64,000 nt of DNA from Pseudarthrobacter sp. NS4 (GCF_024758005.1 NZ_CP103288.1:1302001-1366000); one strand, 5' to 3'. Shown: positions 7,750 through 16,597, numbered from the stretch's first letter. The notes: generated by a model not told the origin, from the letters alone. Program-made: numbers and translations.

Positions 7750-8940
7750 CTAGGTCTTTCTGATCCCGGCATGCTGGAAGACGAGGGCAGCTGCGCCGAG
7801 GGCCTCCGCACGGTCTCCCAGTGAGGACATGGTGAGCGTCGTGCTCTCGCCGATTACGGGGACGGCATGCCGTACCAGGCCCCGCCGGATGGGCTCCAGC
7901 AGGAGGTCGCCGAGTCCGGCCAGCGGTCCTCCCACCACAATCACTTCGGGGTTGATGAGGTTGGCCACGTTGCCCAGGGCGCGGCCTACGGAGAGGCCCG
8001 CGTCATCCACGACGCGGAGCGTGGCGGGGTCCCGGTCCAGGGCTTTCCGCACGATATCCGCCGGCGTCAACGGCCGGTCCTCGCCCCGGCTAAGGAGCTC
8101 GATCATTGTGGTGGTGGATGCAATGGTCTCCAGGCAGCCGCGGTTGCCGCAGCGGCACACCAGGCCTTGCTCGTGGATGGTTGCATGGCCGATTTCTCCG
8201 GTGATTCCAACGTTCCCGTAATAGGGTGCGCCGTTGAGGATGAGGCCTGCGCCGATGCCGGAACCGATCTTCAGGAACAGCAGGTTGCTGACCCCGGTAT
8301 GCTGTCCCCAGGTCACCTCGGACCAGGCCCCAAGGTTGGCGTCGTTGTCAACAAACACAGGGATTCTCAAGGTTTGCTCAAGATGCTGAAGAATATTGAT
8401 CCCCACCCATTCAGGAAGGATCGCGCCTTGTGCCACGGTTCCCGTCCGCCGGTCGATGGGGCCAGGAATTCCGACGCCGGCCCCCACCACTGCGGAGCGG
8501 TCGACGCCGCTTTCCTGCAGCAGTTTTTCCAGCAGGACCACTGCGGCCTGGATCCCTTCCTGGGCCTGGTGGCCAAGCGGAAGCATGACGGATTCTTCCG
8601 CGATGACGTGGTAGCTCAAGGAGGCCAGGACTACCCGGAGGTGGCGGCGGCCAAAGTCTATTCCCACGGCGACTGCGCCGTTGCTGTTGAGCCTGACGTT
8701 GAGTGCGCGGCGGCCTGAACTGGTGATGGGTTCCGTGGATGCAAGCCCGGAGTCCAGCATGATTTTGACGATGTTTGAGACGGTGGCTGTGGAAAGGCCG
8801 GTTTGCCGGGCCAGTTCGGCCTGGGTGGAGGGTCCGCCCATGAGGCTTTCGATAATCCGTTGCTGGTTCAGCTGCCGCAGGGCAGACTGTGAACCTGGAT
8901 TTTTCGGCTTGCTCCTCGTTGAGCGCGGGGTTGCGGACAT
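7750..8940 (-). CDS. ROK-family transcriptional repressor (XylR/NagC-like)
   Basis: 396 residues. A basic N-terminal tail is followed by a winged helix-turn-helix at about 20-80 (LNQQRIIESLMGGPSTQAEL, RQTGLSTATVSNIV). A ROK sugar-kinase-like domain follows: GIDFGRRHLRV, VGAGVGIPGPID, NDANLGAWSE and the zinc motif CRCGNRGCLE. Such regulators release DNA when they bind a sugar. It sits immediately upstream of the mmsA operon on the same strand, with 131 bases between, and both promoters share GTTAA-N4-TTGAC over the -35. Local repression of the transporter and autoregulation is the inference. It probably starts on a leaderless mRNA. Confidence 0.9.
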   Translation of the reverse strand: MSATPRSTRSKPKNPGSQSALRQLNQQRIIESLMGGPSTQAELARQTGLSTATVSNIVKIMLDSGLASTEPITSSGRRALNVRLNSNGAVAVGIDFGRRHLRVVLASLSYHVIAEESVMLPLGHQAQEGIQAAVVLLEKLLQESGVDRSAVVGAGVGIPGPIDRRTGTVAQGAILPEWVGINILQHLEQTLRIPVFVDNDANLGAWSEVTWGQHTGVSNLLFLKIGSGIGAGLILNGAPYYGNVGITGEIGHATIHEQGLVCRCGNRGCLETIASTTTMIELLSRGEDRPLTPADIVRKALDRDPATLRVVDDAGLSVGRALGNVANLINPEVIVVGGPLAGLGDLLLEPIRRGLVRHAVPVIGESTTLTMSSLGDRAEALGAAALVFQHAGIRKT

Positions 8941-8947
8941 GCTAAGA

Positions 8948-8989
8948 AGATTGCCCTATCGCTTACCTTGGAGTCAAGAAGTTAACGCA
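8948..8989 (-). promoter_or_regulatory. ROK gene promoter with shared operator-like element
   Basis: On the minus strand, TTGACT (-35, plus 8972-8977) is followed after 18 bases by CAATCT (plus 8948-8953), 7 bases before the ATG at 8940. GTTAACTTCTTGAC (plus 8973-8986) overlaps the -35. It matches the mmsA promoter element at the outer positions TGCGTTAA-N3-CTTGAC, with only the 3-base centre different. Confidence 0.5.
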
Positions 8990-9145
8990 TAAGCCCATTT
9001 TAGGTACTCAGGGGTGGGGGTGGGACGAAATGGCCGGGCATGGGGTGTCCGAGGTGCAGATGGCCCCGAAGGGCGTGCCGGCGGCTGGCTAGGCTGGAAG
9101 GACGGCCGCATTACGTGGCCGGATCAACGATGGAAGGTGGTAGCA

Positions 9146-9940
9146 GTGCTGCTGGCACTTCTGCAGGCGAACGCTGCGGTCCTTGATATTGACGCCAACT
9201 GTGCCGCCATTGACGCCGCTGCCCGGGCAGCGTCAGCGGCCGGCGCCGCGGTACTGGTGACACCCGAGCTTTTCCCGGTGGGGTACGCCCCGGGCCGCGT
9301 CCGCTCGGGGCTGGATCCGGCCATCCTGCCACCGCTTCATGAGCGGCTCGCCGGCATCGCCCGCCGCAACAGCATCGGACTGGTGTACAGCCTTCCCCGC
9401 GTCACTGCCGAGGGGGACTGGCAGATCAGCGCCACCTTGCTGGACGCCGACGGCACAGCATTGCTGGGCTACGGCAAGGTTCATCTGTTCGGCCCCGATG
9501 AACGCGCGGCCTTCGCCCCCGCAGCGGAGCGTCCCGCCGTCGTCGACTTTCATGGCATGCCCACCTCCATGGTGATCTGCTATGACGTGGAATTCCCCGA
9601 GGCCGTGCGTGCCGCGGCTTCCGGCGGCGCCGAACTGCTGCTGGTGCCCACCGCCCTGGCCCACGGATTCGACGACGTTCCCCAGGTCCTGCTGCGGGCG
9701 CGGGCGCTGGAAAGCCAGCTGACCATCGCCTACGCCAACCATTCCGGCGTCGAGGACGGCTGCAGGTTCCTTGGCGGCAGCGTGATCGCCGGTCCGGACG
9801 GAAAGCTGCTGGCAGCAGCCGGTGAGGAGCCGGAACTCCTCTTCGCCGAGGTGGACCCGGAGGCGGCCCGGCGTGAGCGGGCAACCGTGCCTTACCTCGA
9901 CGAGCGCCGCCCGGACGTCTACCGGTCCTGGGACGCCTGA
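9146..9940 (+). CDS. Nitrilase-superfamily carbon-nitrogen hydrolase (amidase)
   Basis: 264 residues from GTG at 9146, chosen because AAGGTGG lies 5 bases upstream and the protein then begins with the family's typical VLLALLQ strand. The catalytic triad is visible: Glu41 in TPELFP, Lys111 in GYGKVHLFG and Cys145 in VICYDVEFPE. The length matches single-domain C-N hydrolases of the R-amidase/omega-amidase type. These enzymes hydrolyse small amides to acid and ammonia in the cytoplasm. Its 3' end overlaps the convergent PucR-type regulator by 22 bases. An amino-acid oxidase and an APC permease follow, so the substrate could be the amide made by that oxidase; this is inference. Confidence 0.85.
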   Translation: MLLALLQANAAVLDIDANCAAIDAAARAASAAGAAVLVTPELFPVGYAPGRVRSGLDPAILPPLHERLAGIARRNSIGLVYSLPRVTAEGDWQISATLLDADGTALLGYGKVHLFGPDERAAFAPAAERPAVVDFHGMPTSMVICYDVEFPEAVRAAASGGAELLLVPTALAHGFDDVPQVLLRARALESQLTIAYANHSGVEDGCRFLGGSVIAGPDGKLLAAAGEEPELLFAEVDPEAARRERATVPYLDERRPDVYRSWDA

Positions 9941-11610
9941 GCGCTTCCGGCCACATCATCCAAAGCCGCAGTGCTGCCGGCAAACTGCAGGGCAATCCAC
10001 AACTCGGCTCGGGAGGACGCCTGTCCCAGGTCCATGTCCAGGAGCTCCGCCAGGGCGTTGACCTGGCGGCGGACGCTGTTCCGGTGCAGGCCCAGGTCCT
10101 TGGCCGTGGCATCCCAGTTGCCGTTGGCGGCCAGCCAGGACCGGAGGACCTGGAGCTGGGAGGCCCGGCGCTCGGGTTCCTGGTCCAGCACAGGTGCCAG
10201 GAGCCGGGCGGCCAGCATGGCGCCCGCATCGCTGCCCAGCAAACCGGTGACCGACCACGTCAGTTCCTCTTCGCGAACAGATCTGCCGGTGGCCGAAACC
10301 CTGGGCCGCAACGCCGTGGCCCTCCGATACGCTGCAGCCAGTCCCGGAAGTTCCGCGGGCTGGCCGACCACCAGCCGCCAGCCCAGCTGCTCCACCTCCG
10401 CCAGAAGCTGCTCATCAACCTTCAGCCGTGTTACCGCCGCAAACCCGTACCCGGTCAGTTCCACCATCTTGGTGTCGAACAGCCTCCGCCACTGGAGCAG
10501 CTCCCGGACCGGACTGTCTGCCGCTGCCGCAGCTTCCGTCCGGATGCCCTGGATCACCCGGACCGGCCCGGTCCGGGTACCGGAAACACTCTGCGCCAAC
10601 AGGTCCCTCATGCTGTTCAGCTCCCTGCTGCTTCCGCCTGCCAGGCTTTCCGGGTGCAGCAGCAGGGCGGTGGCCAGCTGGCTGGGAGCCAGGGAGCCGC
10701 TGGTCCGCTGCCGGACCAGCAGCTCCAAGAGGCCCACCACTGAGGAGACCACGCTGTTCTGGGCAGGGGTGAGCGGCCGGTCCGCCCCCAGTACCAGGCC
10801 GCCGAGCGTGGCATCCCTGCTGCTCCGCAGGGGATGGCCGAACACCAGCGCCGAGCCGGGCACATCGAATGCCTCGGTTTCCACCCGCGGGCCGCTTCCT
10901 GCGAGGAGCCTTTTGAGCAAAGGCTGGAGCGTGGAAAGTTCGACGGCGGCACCGGCCCGGGCGCGCATCCTGCCGTCCGCGCCGACCAGGACGGCCCACA
11001 CGGGAACCCGCTGGGTCAGTGCGGACAATAGCTCATGTTCCGGCCGGGCCGAAAGGACGGCGCGCATGAGGTGCCGGTTGGTTTCCGCGAGCTGCCTGAA
11101 CACCTGGGCGTTGCCGGACTCCAGCAGCTTGGAAAACTCGAGTCCAAGCGCGGCGAACGGGACGCTTGCCGGCACTTCAACCAGGGTGAGGCCGTGATCG
11201 CGGCAGGCGGCCACCACATCGCCGGGCACCGCATCGTAGTAGGGTTCCAGTCCGAATCCCAGCGCCGCGACTCCGGCGGCGACAAGTCGGCGGACGTACT
11301 CGTCAGCCCCCGCGCGGCTCCCGCTGCCGTCGCTGCCTGCGGTGTTGCCGCCGTCGTCCTTTCTGCCGGTGCTGCCCTGGCGGAATGGCAGGCCGGCCGT
11401 CAGTACGAACTCACCGTCCAGCAGGTACGGCGTGGGGTCCTCCAGCTCGCTCGGTTCCACCCAGCGCAGGGGCGCGTGGCGGTTGCCGGCGTCGTGCACC
11501 ACGGCCACGTCCGCGGGCAGTGCGGCCAGGAACTGGCCGAGTGTCACGGCGTCCAGCTGGTCGGCCAACTCGGCTGCGCTCCCATCGATGACTGGTGCAT
11601 TGCGTCTCAT
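9919..11610 (-). CDS. PucR-family transcriptional regulator
   Basis: 563 residues. The N-terminal PucR-like domain (TLGQFLAALPADVAVVHDAG, PYLLDGEFVLTAGLPFR) may bind an amino-acid or purine-type ligand. A central GGDEF-like/linker region follows. The C-terminal HTH_30 DNA-binding domain reads WLAANGNWDATAKDLGLHRN, SVRRQVNALAELL. It is divergent from the APC permease and oxidase genes with a 110-base intergenic region holding a TGAGA-N4-TCTCA inverted repeat. It is likely the activator or repressor of that catabolic cluster. TATAGT at plus 11619-11624 lies 8 bases before the start, suggesting a leaderless mRNA. Confidence 0.88.
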   Translation of the reverse strand: MRRNAPVIDGSAAELADQLDAVTLGQFLAALPADVAVVHDAGNRHAPLRWVEPSELEDPTPYLLDGEFVLTAGLPFRQGSTGRKDDGGNTAGSDGSGSRAGADEYVRRLVAAGVAALGFGLEPYYDAVPGDVVAACRDHGLTLVEVPASVPFAALGLEFSKLLESGNAQVFRQLAETNRHLMRAVLSARPEHELLSALTQRVPVWAVLVGADGRMRARAGAAVELSTLQPLLKRLLAGSGPRVETEAFDVPGSALVFGHPLRSSRDATLGGLVLGADRPLTPAQNSVVSSVVGLLELLVRQRTSGSLAPSQLATALLLHPESLAGGSSRELNSMRDLLAQSVSGTRTGPVRVIQGIRTEAAAAADSPVRELLQWRRLFDTKMVELTGYGFAAVTRLKVDEQLLAEVEQLGWRLVVGQPAELPGLAAAYRRATALRPRVSATGRSVREEELTWSVTGLLGSDAGAMLAARLLAPVLDQEPERRASQLQVLRSWLAANGNWDATAKDLGLHRNSVRRQVNALAELLDMDLGQASSRAELWIALQFAGSTAALDDVAGSAQASQDR

Positions 11611-11618
11611 GACTGAAC

Positions 11619-11668
11619 ACTATAGGTCACTTTGCACACCTCTGAGATACGTCTCACACCCCTACGCT
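11619..11668. promoter_or_regulatory. Divergent promoters with TGAGA-N4-TCTCA operator candidate
   Basis: TATAGT (minus, plus 11619-11624) is a -10 for the PucR-type gene. TACGCT (11663-11668) is a -10 for the permease gene. The inverted repeat TGAGATACGTCTCA at 11643-11656 lies between them, over the -35 region of the permease promoter. A dimeric regulator such as the neighbouring PucR protein could bind here. Confidence 0.5.
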
Positions 11669-11720
11669 GGGGGAGGGGAAACCAGTTCAACCACTTCACC
11701 GACACGAACGGACGTCAACG

Positions 11721-13238
11721 ATGACTGTGCCTACACTCTCCGGCCAGCTACCGGCCCGCCCGGCTGGCCGTCCCGCGCTTGGTGCGCAGCTGCTGCGCCG
11801 CAAGCCGATCGCCCAAATGGTCAGCGAGGCCGAAAACAACGGCGGCGGGCCCCGCCTGGTCCGGAGTTTCGGTGTGGTGCAGCTGACCATGATCTCGGTG
11901 GGCGCCACGCTGGGTACAGGAATCCTGGTCATCCTGGGTGAGTCTGTTCCTCTGGCCGGCCCGGCTATCTGGATCTCCTTCGCGATCGCAGGCCTTGCCG
12001 CCCTGCTGTCCGCCGTTTCCTATGCGGAAATGGCGGGCCTGGTCCCGGCGTCCGGCTCCAGCTACTCCTACACCTACGCCACCATGGGGGAAGGCATGGC
12101 CTGGATCTGCGGCTGGTGCCTGGTGCTGGAGTACGCCGTCTCTGTGGCCGCCGTCGCGGTGGGCGCAGGGCAGTATGTCAATGAGACCCTGGCGGTGTTC
12201 GGTTCGGTCCTCCCGGACGCGGTCTCACAGCCCCCCGGCGCCGGCGGCGTGGTCAACATACCGGCCATGGTGATCGTGGTCCTGGCAACCATGCTCCTGG
12301 TCCGGGGAGCGAAGGAGAGCGCCTGGATCAACACCACGATCGTCATCATCAAGGTGGGCATCCTCCTCTTCTTCTGCGCCGTGGCGTTCACCGCCTTCAA
12401 CGCGGGCAACTTCGAGCCCTTACTGCCGATGGGTGCTGCCGGCGTCTCGGCAGCGGCCTCCACCGTCTTCTTTTCCTACATCGGCTTCGACGCCGCCTCC
12501 ACCGCCGGCGAGGAAGCCCGTAATCCAAAGCGGGACCTGCCGCGCGCCATCATGCTGTCCATGCTGATCGTCACCACCATTTACGTCCTGGTGGCAGTGG
12601 CGGCGATCGGCGCCCGCCCCTGGGGCTGGTTCGATGGAACCGATGCCGCGCTGGTCCGGATTCTCGAAGAGATCACCGGCCAGCCGTGGATTGTGCTGGT
12701 TTTCGCCGCCGGAGCAGTGCTGGCGATTGCGAGCATCGTGCTGATTGTCCTCTACGGCCAAACGCGAATCCTGCTGTCCATGTCCCGCGACGGGCTCATT
12801 CCCAAGATCTTCGGCCGCGTTTCCCGCCGGACCGGCACCCCCGTGGCCGGCACGCTCCTGGTGGGCAGCGCCGTCGCACTCACCGCCGGGCTGGTACCGC
12901 TTGGTGCACTCGCAGACGCCACCAGCATCGGCACCCTGTTTGCCTTCGCGCTGGTCAACGTCGCGGTCATCTACCTTCGCCGTACGCGTCCTGAACTGGA
13001 GCGGACCTTCCGGGTGCCGCTCTTCCCGCTCACGCCGATCCTTGGCGCCCTGATGTGCGGCTACCTCATGGCAAACCTCGGGGCCGACACCTGGGTGACC
13101 TTCGCCGTCTGGATGCTGGTGGGCATAGCCGCCTACTTCGGCTACGGACGCCGGAATTCAAGGGTGGCGGCGCTGGGCAACGAGGAATACCTTGAGTTGT
13201 CCGCCCCGTCCGCCATGCACCAATCCGCCAAGTCCTGA
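11721..13238 (+). CDS. APC-family amino acid permease
   Basis: 505 residues with about 12 predicted transmembrane helices. The N-terminal APC signature VGATLGTGILVILG marks the unwound substrate-binding helix 1. Later motifs include YAEMAGLVPASGSSYSYTYA and FFSYIGFDAASTAGEEARNP, typical of cationic amino-acid/polyamine transporters (CAT-like). It sits 48 bases upstream of a flavin amino-acid oxidase and divergent from a PucR-type regulator. It is inferred to import the amino acid degraded by the oxidase. No strong Shine-Dalgarno precedes the ATG (only ACGGAC). Confidence 0.92.
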   Translation: MTVPTLSGQLPARPAGRPALGAQLLRRKPIAQMVSEAENNGGGPRLVRSFGVVQLTMISVGATLGTGILVILGESVPLAGPAIWISFAIAGLAALLSAVSYAEMAGLVPASGSSYSYTYATMGEGMAWICGWCLVLEYAVSVAAVAVGAGQYVNETLAVFGSVLPDAVSQPPGAGGVVNIPAMVIVVLATMLLVRGAKESAWINTTIVIIKVGILLFFCAVAFTAFNAGNFEPLLPMGAAGVSAAASTVFFSYIGFDAASTAGEEARNPKRDLPRAIMLSMLIVTTIYVLVAVAAIGARPWGWFDGTDAALVRILEEITGQPWIVLVFAAGAVLAIASIVLIVLYGQTRILLSMSRDGLIPKIFGRVSRRTGTPVAGTLLVGSAVALTAGLVPLGALADATSIGTLFAFALVNVAVIYLRRTRPELERTFRVPLFPLTPILGALMCGYLMANLGADTWVTFAVWMLVGIAAYFGYGRRNSRVAALGNEEYLELSAPSAMHQSAKS

Positions 13239-13286
13239 CACCACAGCAACCATCGACGCCCCGAACCAACAAAGGCAGACATTTCC

Positions 13287-15023
13287 ATGACCATCGCCAC
13301 CGAGCTTCCGGCTTCCGACCCGTCCAGCACCTCCGTACCGGCGCCAGGCACACCCGGGCGGCGCCCCGAAGGGCAGACGGCGCCCATCACCATGCTCAAC
13401 CCGGATTTTCCGTTCAGCTACGACCACTACCTGGCCCACCCGGACGGGCTGGGCTCGCTGCCGCCGGAACTGCTTGGAACCGAGGTCGCGGTCATCGGGG
13501 CGGGACTTTCCGGCCTGGTCACGGCATACGAGCTGATGAAGCTCGGGCTGCGGCCGGTGGTGTACGAGGCGGACCAGATTGGCGGACGCCTCCGCACAGC
13601 TGCCTTCCCGGCGGCCCCCGGAGTGGTGGCGGACCTGGGCGGCATGCGCTTCCCGGTTTCCGGCAAGGCCTTTTACCACTACGTTGACCTGCTGGGCCTG
13701 GAAACCCAGGACTTCCCGAATCCGCTCGCGGACGCCACGTCCAGCACGGTGATCGAGCTGGCGGGCAAGAAGCACTATGCGGAAAAGCCAAGCGACCTTC
13801 CGCCGTTCTTCCGCGAAGTGGCCGACGCCTGGAAGACTGCGGTTAACGACGGCGCCAGGTTCACCGAGATGCAGGACGCCATCCGCGCCCGGGACACGGC
13901 CCGGATCAAGGAACTCTGGAACGAACTGCTGCCGCTTATGGACGAGCAGACCTTCTACGGTTTCATCGCTGCCAGCGATTCCTTTAAAAAGGCAGGGTTC
14001 GCCCACCGGGAAGCCTTCGGGCAGGTTGGCTTCGGCACCGGCGGCTGGGACACCGACTTCCCCAACTCCATCCTGGAAATCCTGCGCGTGGTCTACACCG
14101 ACGCCGACGACCAGCACCGCCTTATCCAAGGGGGAGCGCAACGGCTGCCCGAAGCACTCTGGCAGCACGCGCCGTCGGGCATGCGCCACTGGCCCGAGGG
14201 AACCTCCCTTGCGTCGCTGCACTCAGGCTCGCCCCGCGGCGCGGTCGGAAAAATCAGCCGGGACCCGGACGGAAACCTGCGGATCCGTGAACGGTGGGGC
14301 CGTGAAGCCAGCTACCCCGCTGTGGTGACCACCTGCCAGTCATGGCTGCTGTCCACCCGGATCCACACCGAGGAAGCCCTCTTCCCGGCCGAACTCTGGA
14401 CCGCCATCGAGCGCTCGCACTACATGCAGTCCTCCAAGACCTTCGTGATGGTGGACCGGCCGTTCTGGAAGGACATCGACCCGGTGACCGGCAACGAGGT
14501 CCTCTCCATGACGCTCACGGACAGGCTGAACCGCGCCACGTACCTGCTGGACAACGGGCCGGACCAGCCCGCCGTCATCCTGCTGTCCTACACATGGAAC
14601 GACGACGCCCTGAAGTGGCTGGCGCTGGACGCCGACGAACGCGTGGAACTCATGCTGCACTCGCTTGAGCAGATCTACCCGGGTGTGGACATCGCCAGCC
14701 ACATCGTGGGCCAACCCATTACCGTGTCCTGGGAGGCCGACCCCAACTTCATGGGCGCCTTCAAAGCCAACCTGCCGGGGCAGTACCGGTACCAGCAGCG
14801 GCTCTTCACGCACTTCAAGCAGGACGCGCTGCCCGCATCCCAGCGGGGGATCTTCCTGGCCGGTGACGACGTTTCCTTCACTGCCGGCTGGGCGGAAGGC
14901 GCGGTGACCACGGGCCTGAACGCGGTGTGGGGCGTGGTGAACCACCTGGGCGGCTCGTCCGCCCCCGGCAACCCCGGACCTGGTGAGCTGCTGGACGCGA
15001 TCGGGCCCGTCAGCCTCGACTGA
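13287..15023 (+). CDS. Flavin-dependent L-amino acid oxidase / 2-monooxygenase-like amine oxidase
   Basis: 578 residues of the MAO/LAAO fold. The FAD dinucleotide motif is VAVIGAGLSG (about 67-76), followed by GGRLRT (99-104). GGMRFP at 118-123 matches the G-x-M-R-[IFL]-P loop of L-amino acid oxidases and tryptophan/phenylalanine 2-monooxygenases. There the Arg (here R121) holds the substrate carboxylate; plain amine oxidases lack it. The C-terminal GIFLAGDDVSFTAGWAEGAV closes the FAD site. The substrate is therefore probably an amino acid rather than a polyamine. The enzyme yields a keto acid plus ammonia and peroxide, or an amide plus CO2. Nearby permease, amidase and PucR regulator support a catabolic role. 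Confidence 0.85.
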   Translation: MTIATELPASDPSSTSVPAPGTPGRRPEGQTAPITMLNPDFPFSYDHYLAHPDGLGSLPPELLGTEVAVIGAGLSGLVTAYELMKLGLRPVVYEADQIGGRLRTAAFPAAPGVVADLGGMRFPVSGKAFYHYVDLLGLETQDFPNPLADATSSTVIELAGKKHYAEKPSDLPPFFREVADAWKTAVNDGARFTEMQDAIRARDTARIKELWNELLPLMDEQTFYGFIAASDSFKKAGFAHREAFGQVGFGTGGWDTDFPNSILEILRVVYTDADDQHRLIQGGAQRLPEALWQHAPSGMRHWPEGTSLASLHSGSPRGAVGKISRDPDGNLRIRERWGREASYPAVVTTCQSWLLSTRIHTEEALFPAELWTAIERSHYMQSSKTFVMVDRPFWKDIDPVTGNEVLSMTLTDRLNRATYLLDNGPDQPAVILLSYTWNDDALKWLALDADERVELMLHSLEQIYPGVDIASHIVGQPITVSWEADPNFMGAFKANLPGQYRYQQRLFTHFKQDALPASQRGIFLAGDDVSFTAGWAEGAVTTGLNAVWGVVNHLGGSSAPGNPGPGELLDAIGPVSLD

Positions 15024-15058
15024 GCCCAGGCCCACGGCCGCAGGGTGGGAGAGAAGCC

Positions 15059-15577
15059 CTACCCGTGCAGGTCCCGGTGGGCGCGGGCCAGCTCGACGTA
15101 GCGCGCCGCATTGGCCCGCACGCCGTCGTACTCCTCATCGGTAAGTTCGCGGCGCACCTTGCCCGGGACGCCCGCCACCAGCGAGCGGGGCGGGACCACC
15201 GTGCCCTCCAGGACCACGGCGCCGGCCGCGACGAGCGAGCCGGCGCCGATCACGGCACCGTTGAGCACGGTAGCGCCCATGCCGATGAGGCAGTCGTCCT
15301 CCACTGTGCAGCCATGCACGACGGCGGCGTGCCCCACACTGACGCGTTCCCCAACTGTGCAGGGGAACCCGGGATCGGCGTGCAGGACCACGTTGTCCTG
15401 CAGGTTGCTGCCCGCACCCACGGTGATGGCGGCGGTGTCGGCCCGGACGGAGACGCCGTAGAAGGCGCTGGAATCCGGGCCCAGGCGGGCGTTGCCAATA
15501 ATCGAGGCCGTGGGCGCGACGAAAGCTGAATCATGGACTGCCGGGGACTGGCCGGCGAAAGGGTACAGGGGAGCCAT
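15059..15577 (-). CDS. Gamma-class carbonic anhydrase family protein
   Basis: 172 residues forming a left-handed beta-helix of hexapeptide repeats (ASIIGNARLGPDSS, VVLHADPG, GAVIGAGSLVAAGAVV) with a C-terminal helix. The three zinc-type histidines are present: H66 in VVLHADPG, H83 in VGHAAVV and H88 in VVHG. Related proteins (PaaY/YrdA/Cam-like) bind a metal; activity ranges from CO2 hydration to thioester hydrolysis. The gene stands alone, convergent with the oxidase and 33 bases downstream of purU on the same strand. TAGGCT 7 bases before the ATG suggests a leaderless start. Confidence 0.85.
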   Translation of the reverse strand: MAPLYPFAGQSPAVHDSAFVAPTASIIGNARLGPDSSAFYGVSVRADTAAITVGAGSNLQDNVVLHADPGFPCTVGERVSVGHAAVVHGCTVEDDCLIGMGATVLNGAVIGAGSLVAAGAVVLEGTVVPPRSLVAGVPGKVRRELTDEEYDGVRANAARYVELARAHRDLHG

Positions 15578-15610
15578 GGGCCCTAGCCTAGGACATCGGT
15601 TCCCCGGGAG

Positions 15611-16471
15611 TCAGTTGAAGACCACGGTCCGGTTGCCGTCCAGCAGCACCCGCTGCTCTGCGTGCCACTGCACAGCCTGTGCCAGGGTTCGGCCCTCCAC
15701 GTCGCGGCCCATCTGCACAAACTGCTCCGGCGTCCGGGCGTGGTCCACGCGGATGACTTCCTGCTCGATGATCGGCCCTTCGTCCAAGGCTGCCGTCACG
15801 TAGTGCGCCGTGGCCCCGATCAGCTTGACACCGCGTGCGTGGGCCTGGTGGTAGGGCTTGGCGCCCTTGAAGGACGGCAGGAACGAGTGGTGGATGTTGA
15901 TGGCCTTGCCGGTCAGTTCCGTGCAGAGCTCATCGGACAGGATCTGCATGTACCGGGCCAGGACCGTCAGTTCAATGTCGTGCTCGGCAATAATGCCGCG
16001 CAGCTTTTCCTCGGCCTGGGCCTTGGTGTCGCTGGTGACCGGGATGTGGTGGAACGGGATGCCGTAAAACCGGGCCAGTCCGGCCAGGTCCTGGTGGTTG
16101 GACACGATGGCAGGAATATCAATCGGCAGCGTGCCGGAACGCTGCTGGAACAGCAGGTCATTCAGGCAGTGGGCGGAGGTGCTGGCCATGACCAGCGTCC
16201 GGACTTTCTGGCCCACGGCGTTCAGGCTCAACTGCATGGTGAATGCTTCAGCCACCGGTTCCAGTGCGTCGCGCAGCCCAGCCGCGGAGGTCGCCGTCGT
16301 CACTTCCACGCGCATAAAGAAGTTCCCGGTGGCGGGGCTGCCGTACTGCTGTGAGTCCGTAATATTGCAGCCTGCCGCCAGCAGGGCGCCGGCCACCGCA
16401 TGGACAATTCCGGGGCGGTCCGGGCAGGACAGGGTTACTACGTACGCTTGGTTCAGCTGCTCTTCACTCAC
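15611..16471 (-). CDS. purU: Formyltetrahydrofolate deformylase
   Basis: 286 residues from GTG at 16471. An N-terminal ACT domain (VTLSCPDRPGIVHAVAGALL, about 11-85) precedes a formyltransferase-like catalytic domain with NIHHSFLPSF at 192-201, which holds the catalytic Asn and His, and GATAHYVTAALDEGPIIEQ. It hydrolyses 10-formyl-THF to formate and THF, balancing one-carbon pools. It is divergent from riboswitch-controlled glyA-folD, so all three genes act on folate-bound C1 units. TAGGCT at plus 16478-16483 lies 6 bases before the GTG, indicating a leaderless transcript. Confidence 0.93.
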   Translation of the reverse strand: MSEEQLNQAYVVTLSCPDRPGIVHAVAGALLAAGCNITDSQQYGSPATGNFFMRVEVTTATSAAGLRDALEPVAEAFTMQLSLNAVGQKVRTLVMASTSAHCLNDLLFQQRSGTLPIDIPAIVSNHQDLAGLARFYGIPFHHIPVTSDTKAQAEEKLRGIIAEHDIELTVLARYMQILSDELCTELTGKAINIHHSFLPSFKGAKPYHQAHARGVKLIGATAHYVTAALDEGPIIEQEVIRVDHARTPEQFVQMGRDVEGRTLAQAVQWHAEQRVLLDGNRTVVFN

Positions 16472-16508
16472 CGCACAAGCCTACCCGCGCAGCGGGCGAC
16501 GGTTTTGA

Positions 16509-16597
16509 TAGGCTGGGAGGGTCGCAACTGGCGTTGGGTGGCTAACCACCAGGGAGCGGCAATCACGAAGACCACGGATCGTACGCCTGGGCCGAGG
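16509..16597 (+). promoter_or_regulatory. ZTP (pfl) riboswitch upstream of glyA-folD
   Basis: The conserved pfl/ZTP elements appear in order: GGGTCGCAACTGGCG (16519-16533), CTAACCACCAGGGAGCGG (16542-16559) and, after a variable linker, CGTACGCCTGGGC (16580-16592). A TAGGCT -10 at 16509-16514 places the transcription start just upstream. The class senses ZMP/ZTP (AICAR ribotide), which builds up when 10-formyl-THF is short, and turns on folate genes. The 150-base expression platform (16598-16746) holds a GCACTG-CGT-CAGTGC hairpin at 16623-16637 and the glyA Shine-Dalgarno, with no U-tract, so translational control looks possible. Confidence 0.9.

Noticed and set aside
13287..15023. Putrescine oxidase assignment
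   Set aside because: The GGMRFP loop with its carboxylate-binding Arg fits amino-acid substrates rather than diamines, so I did not use a puo name.
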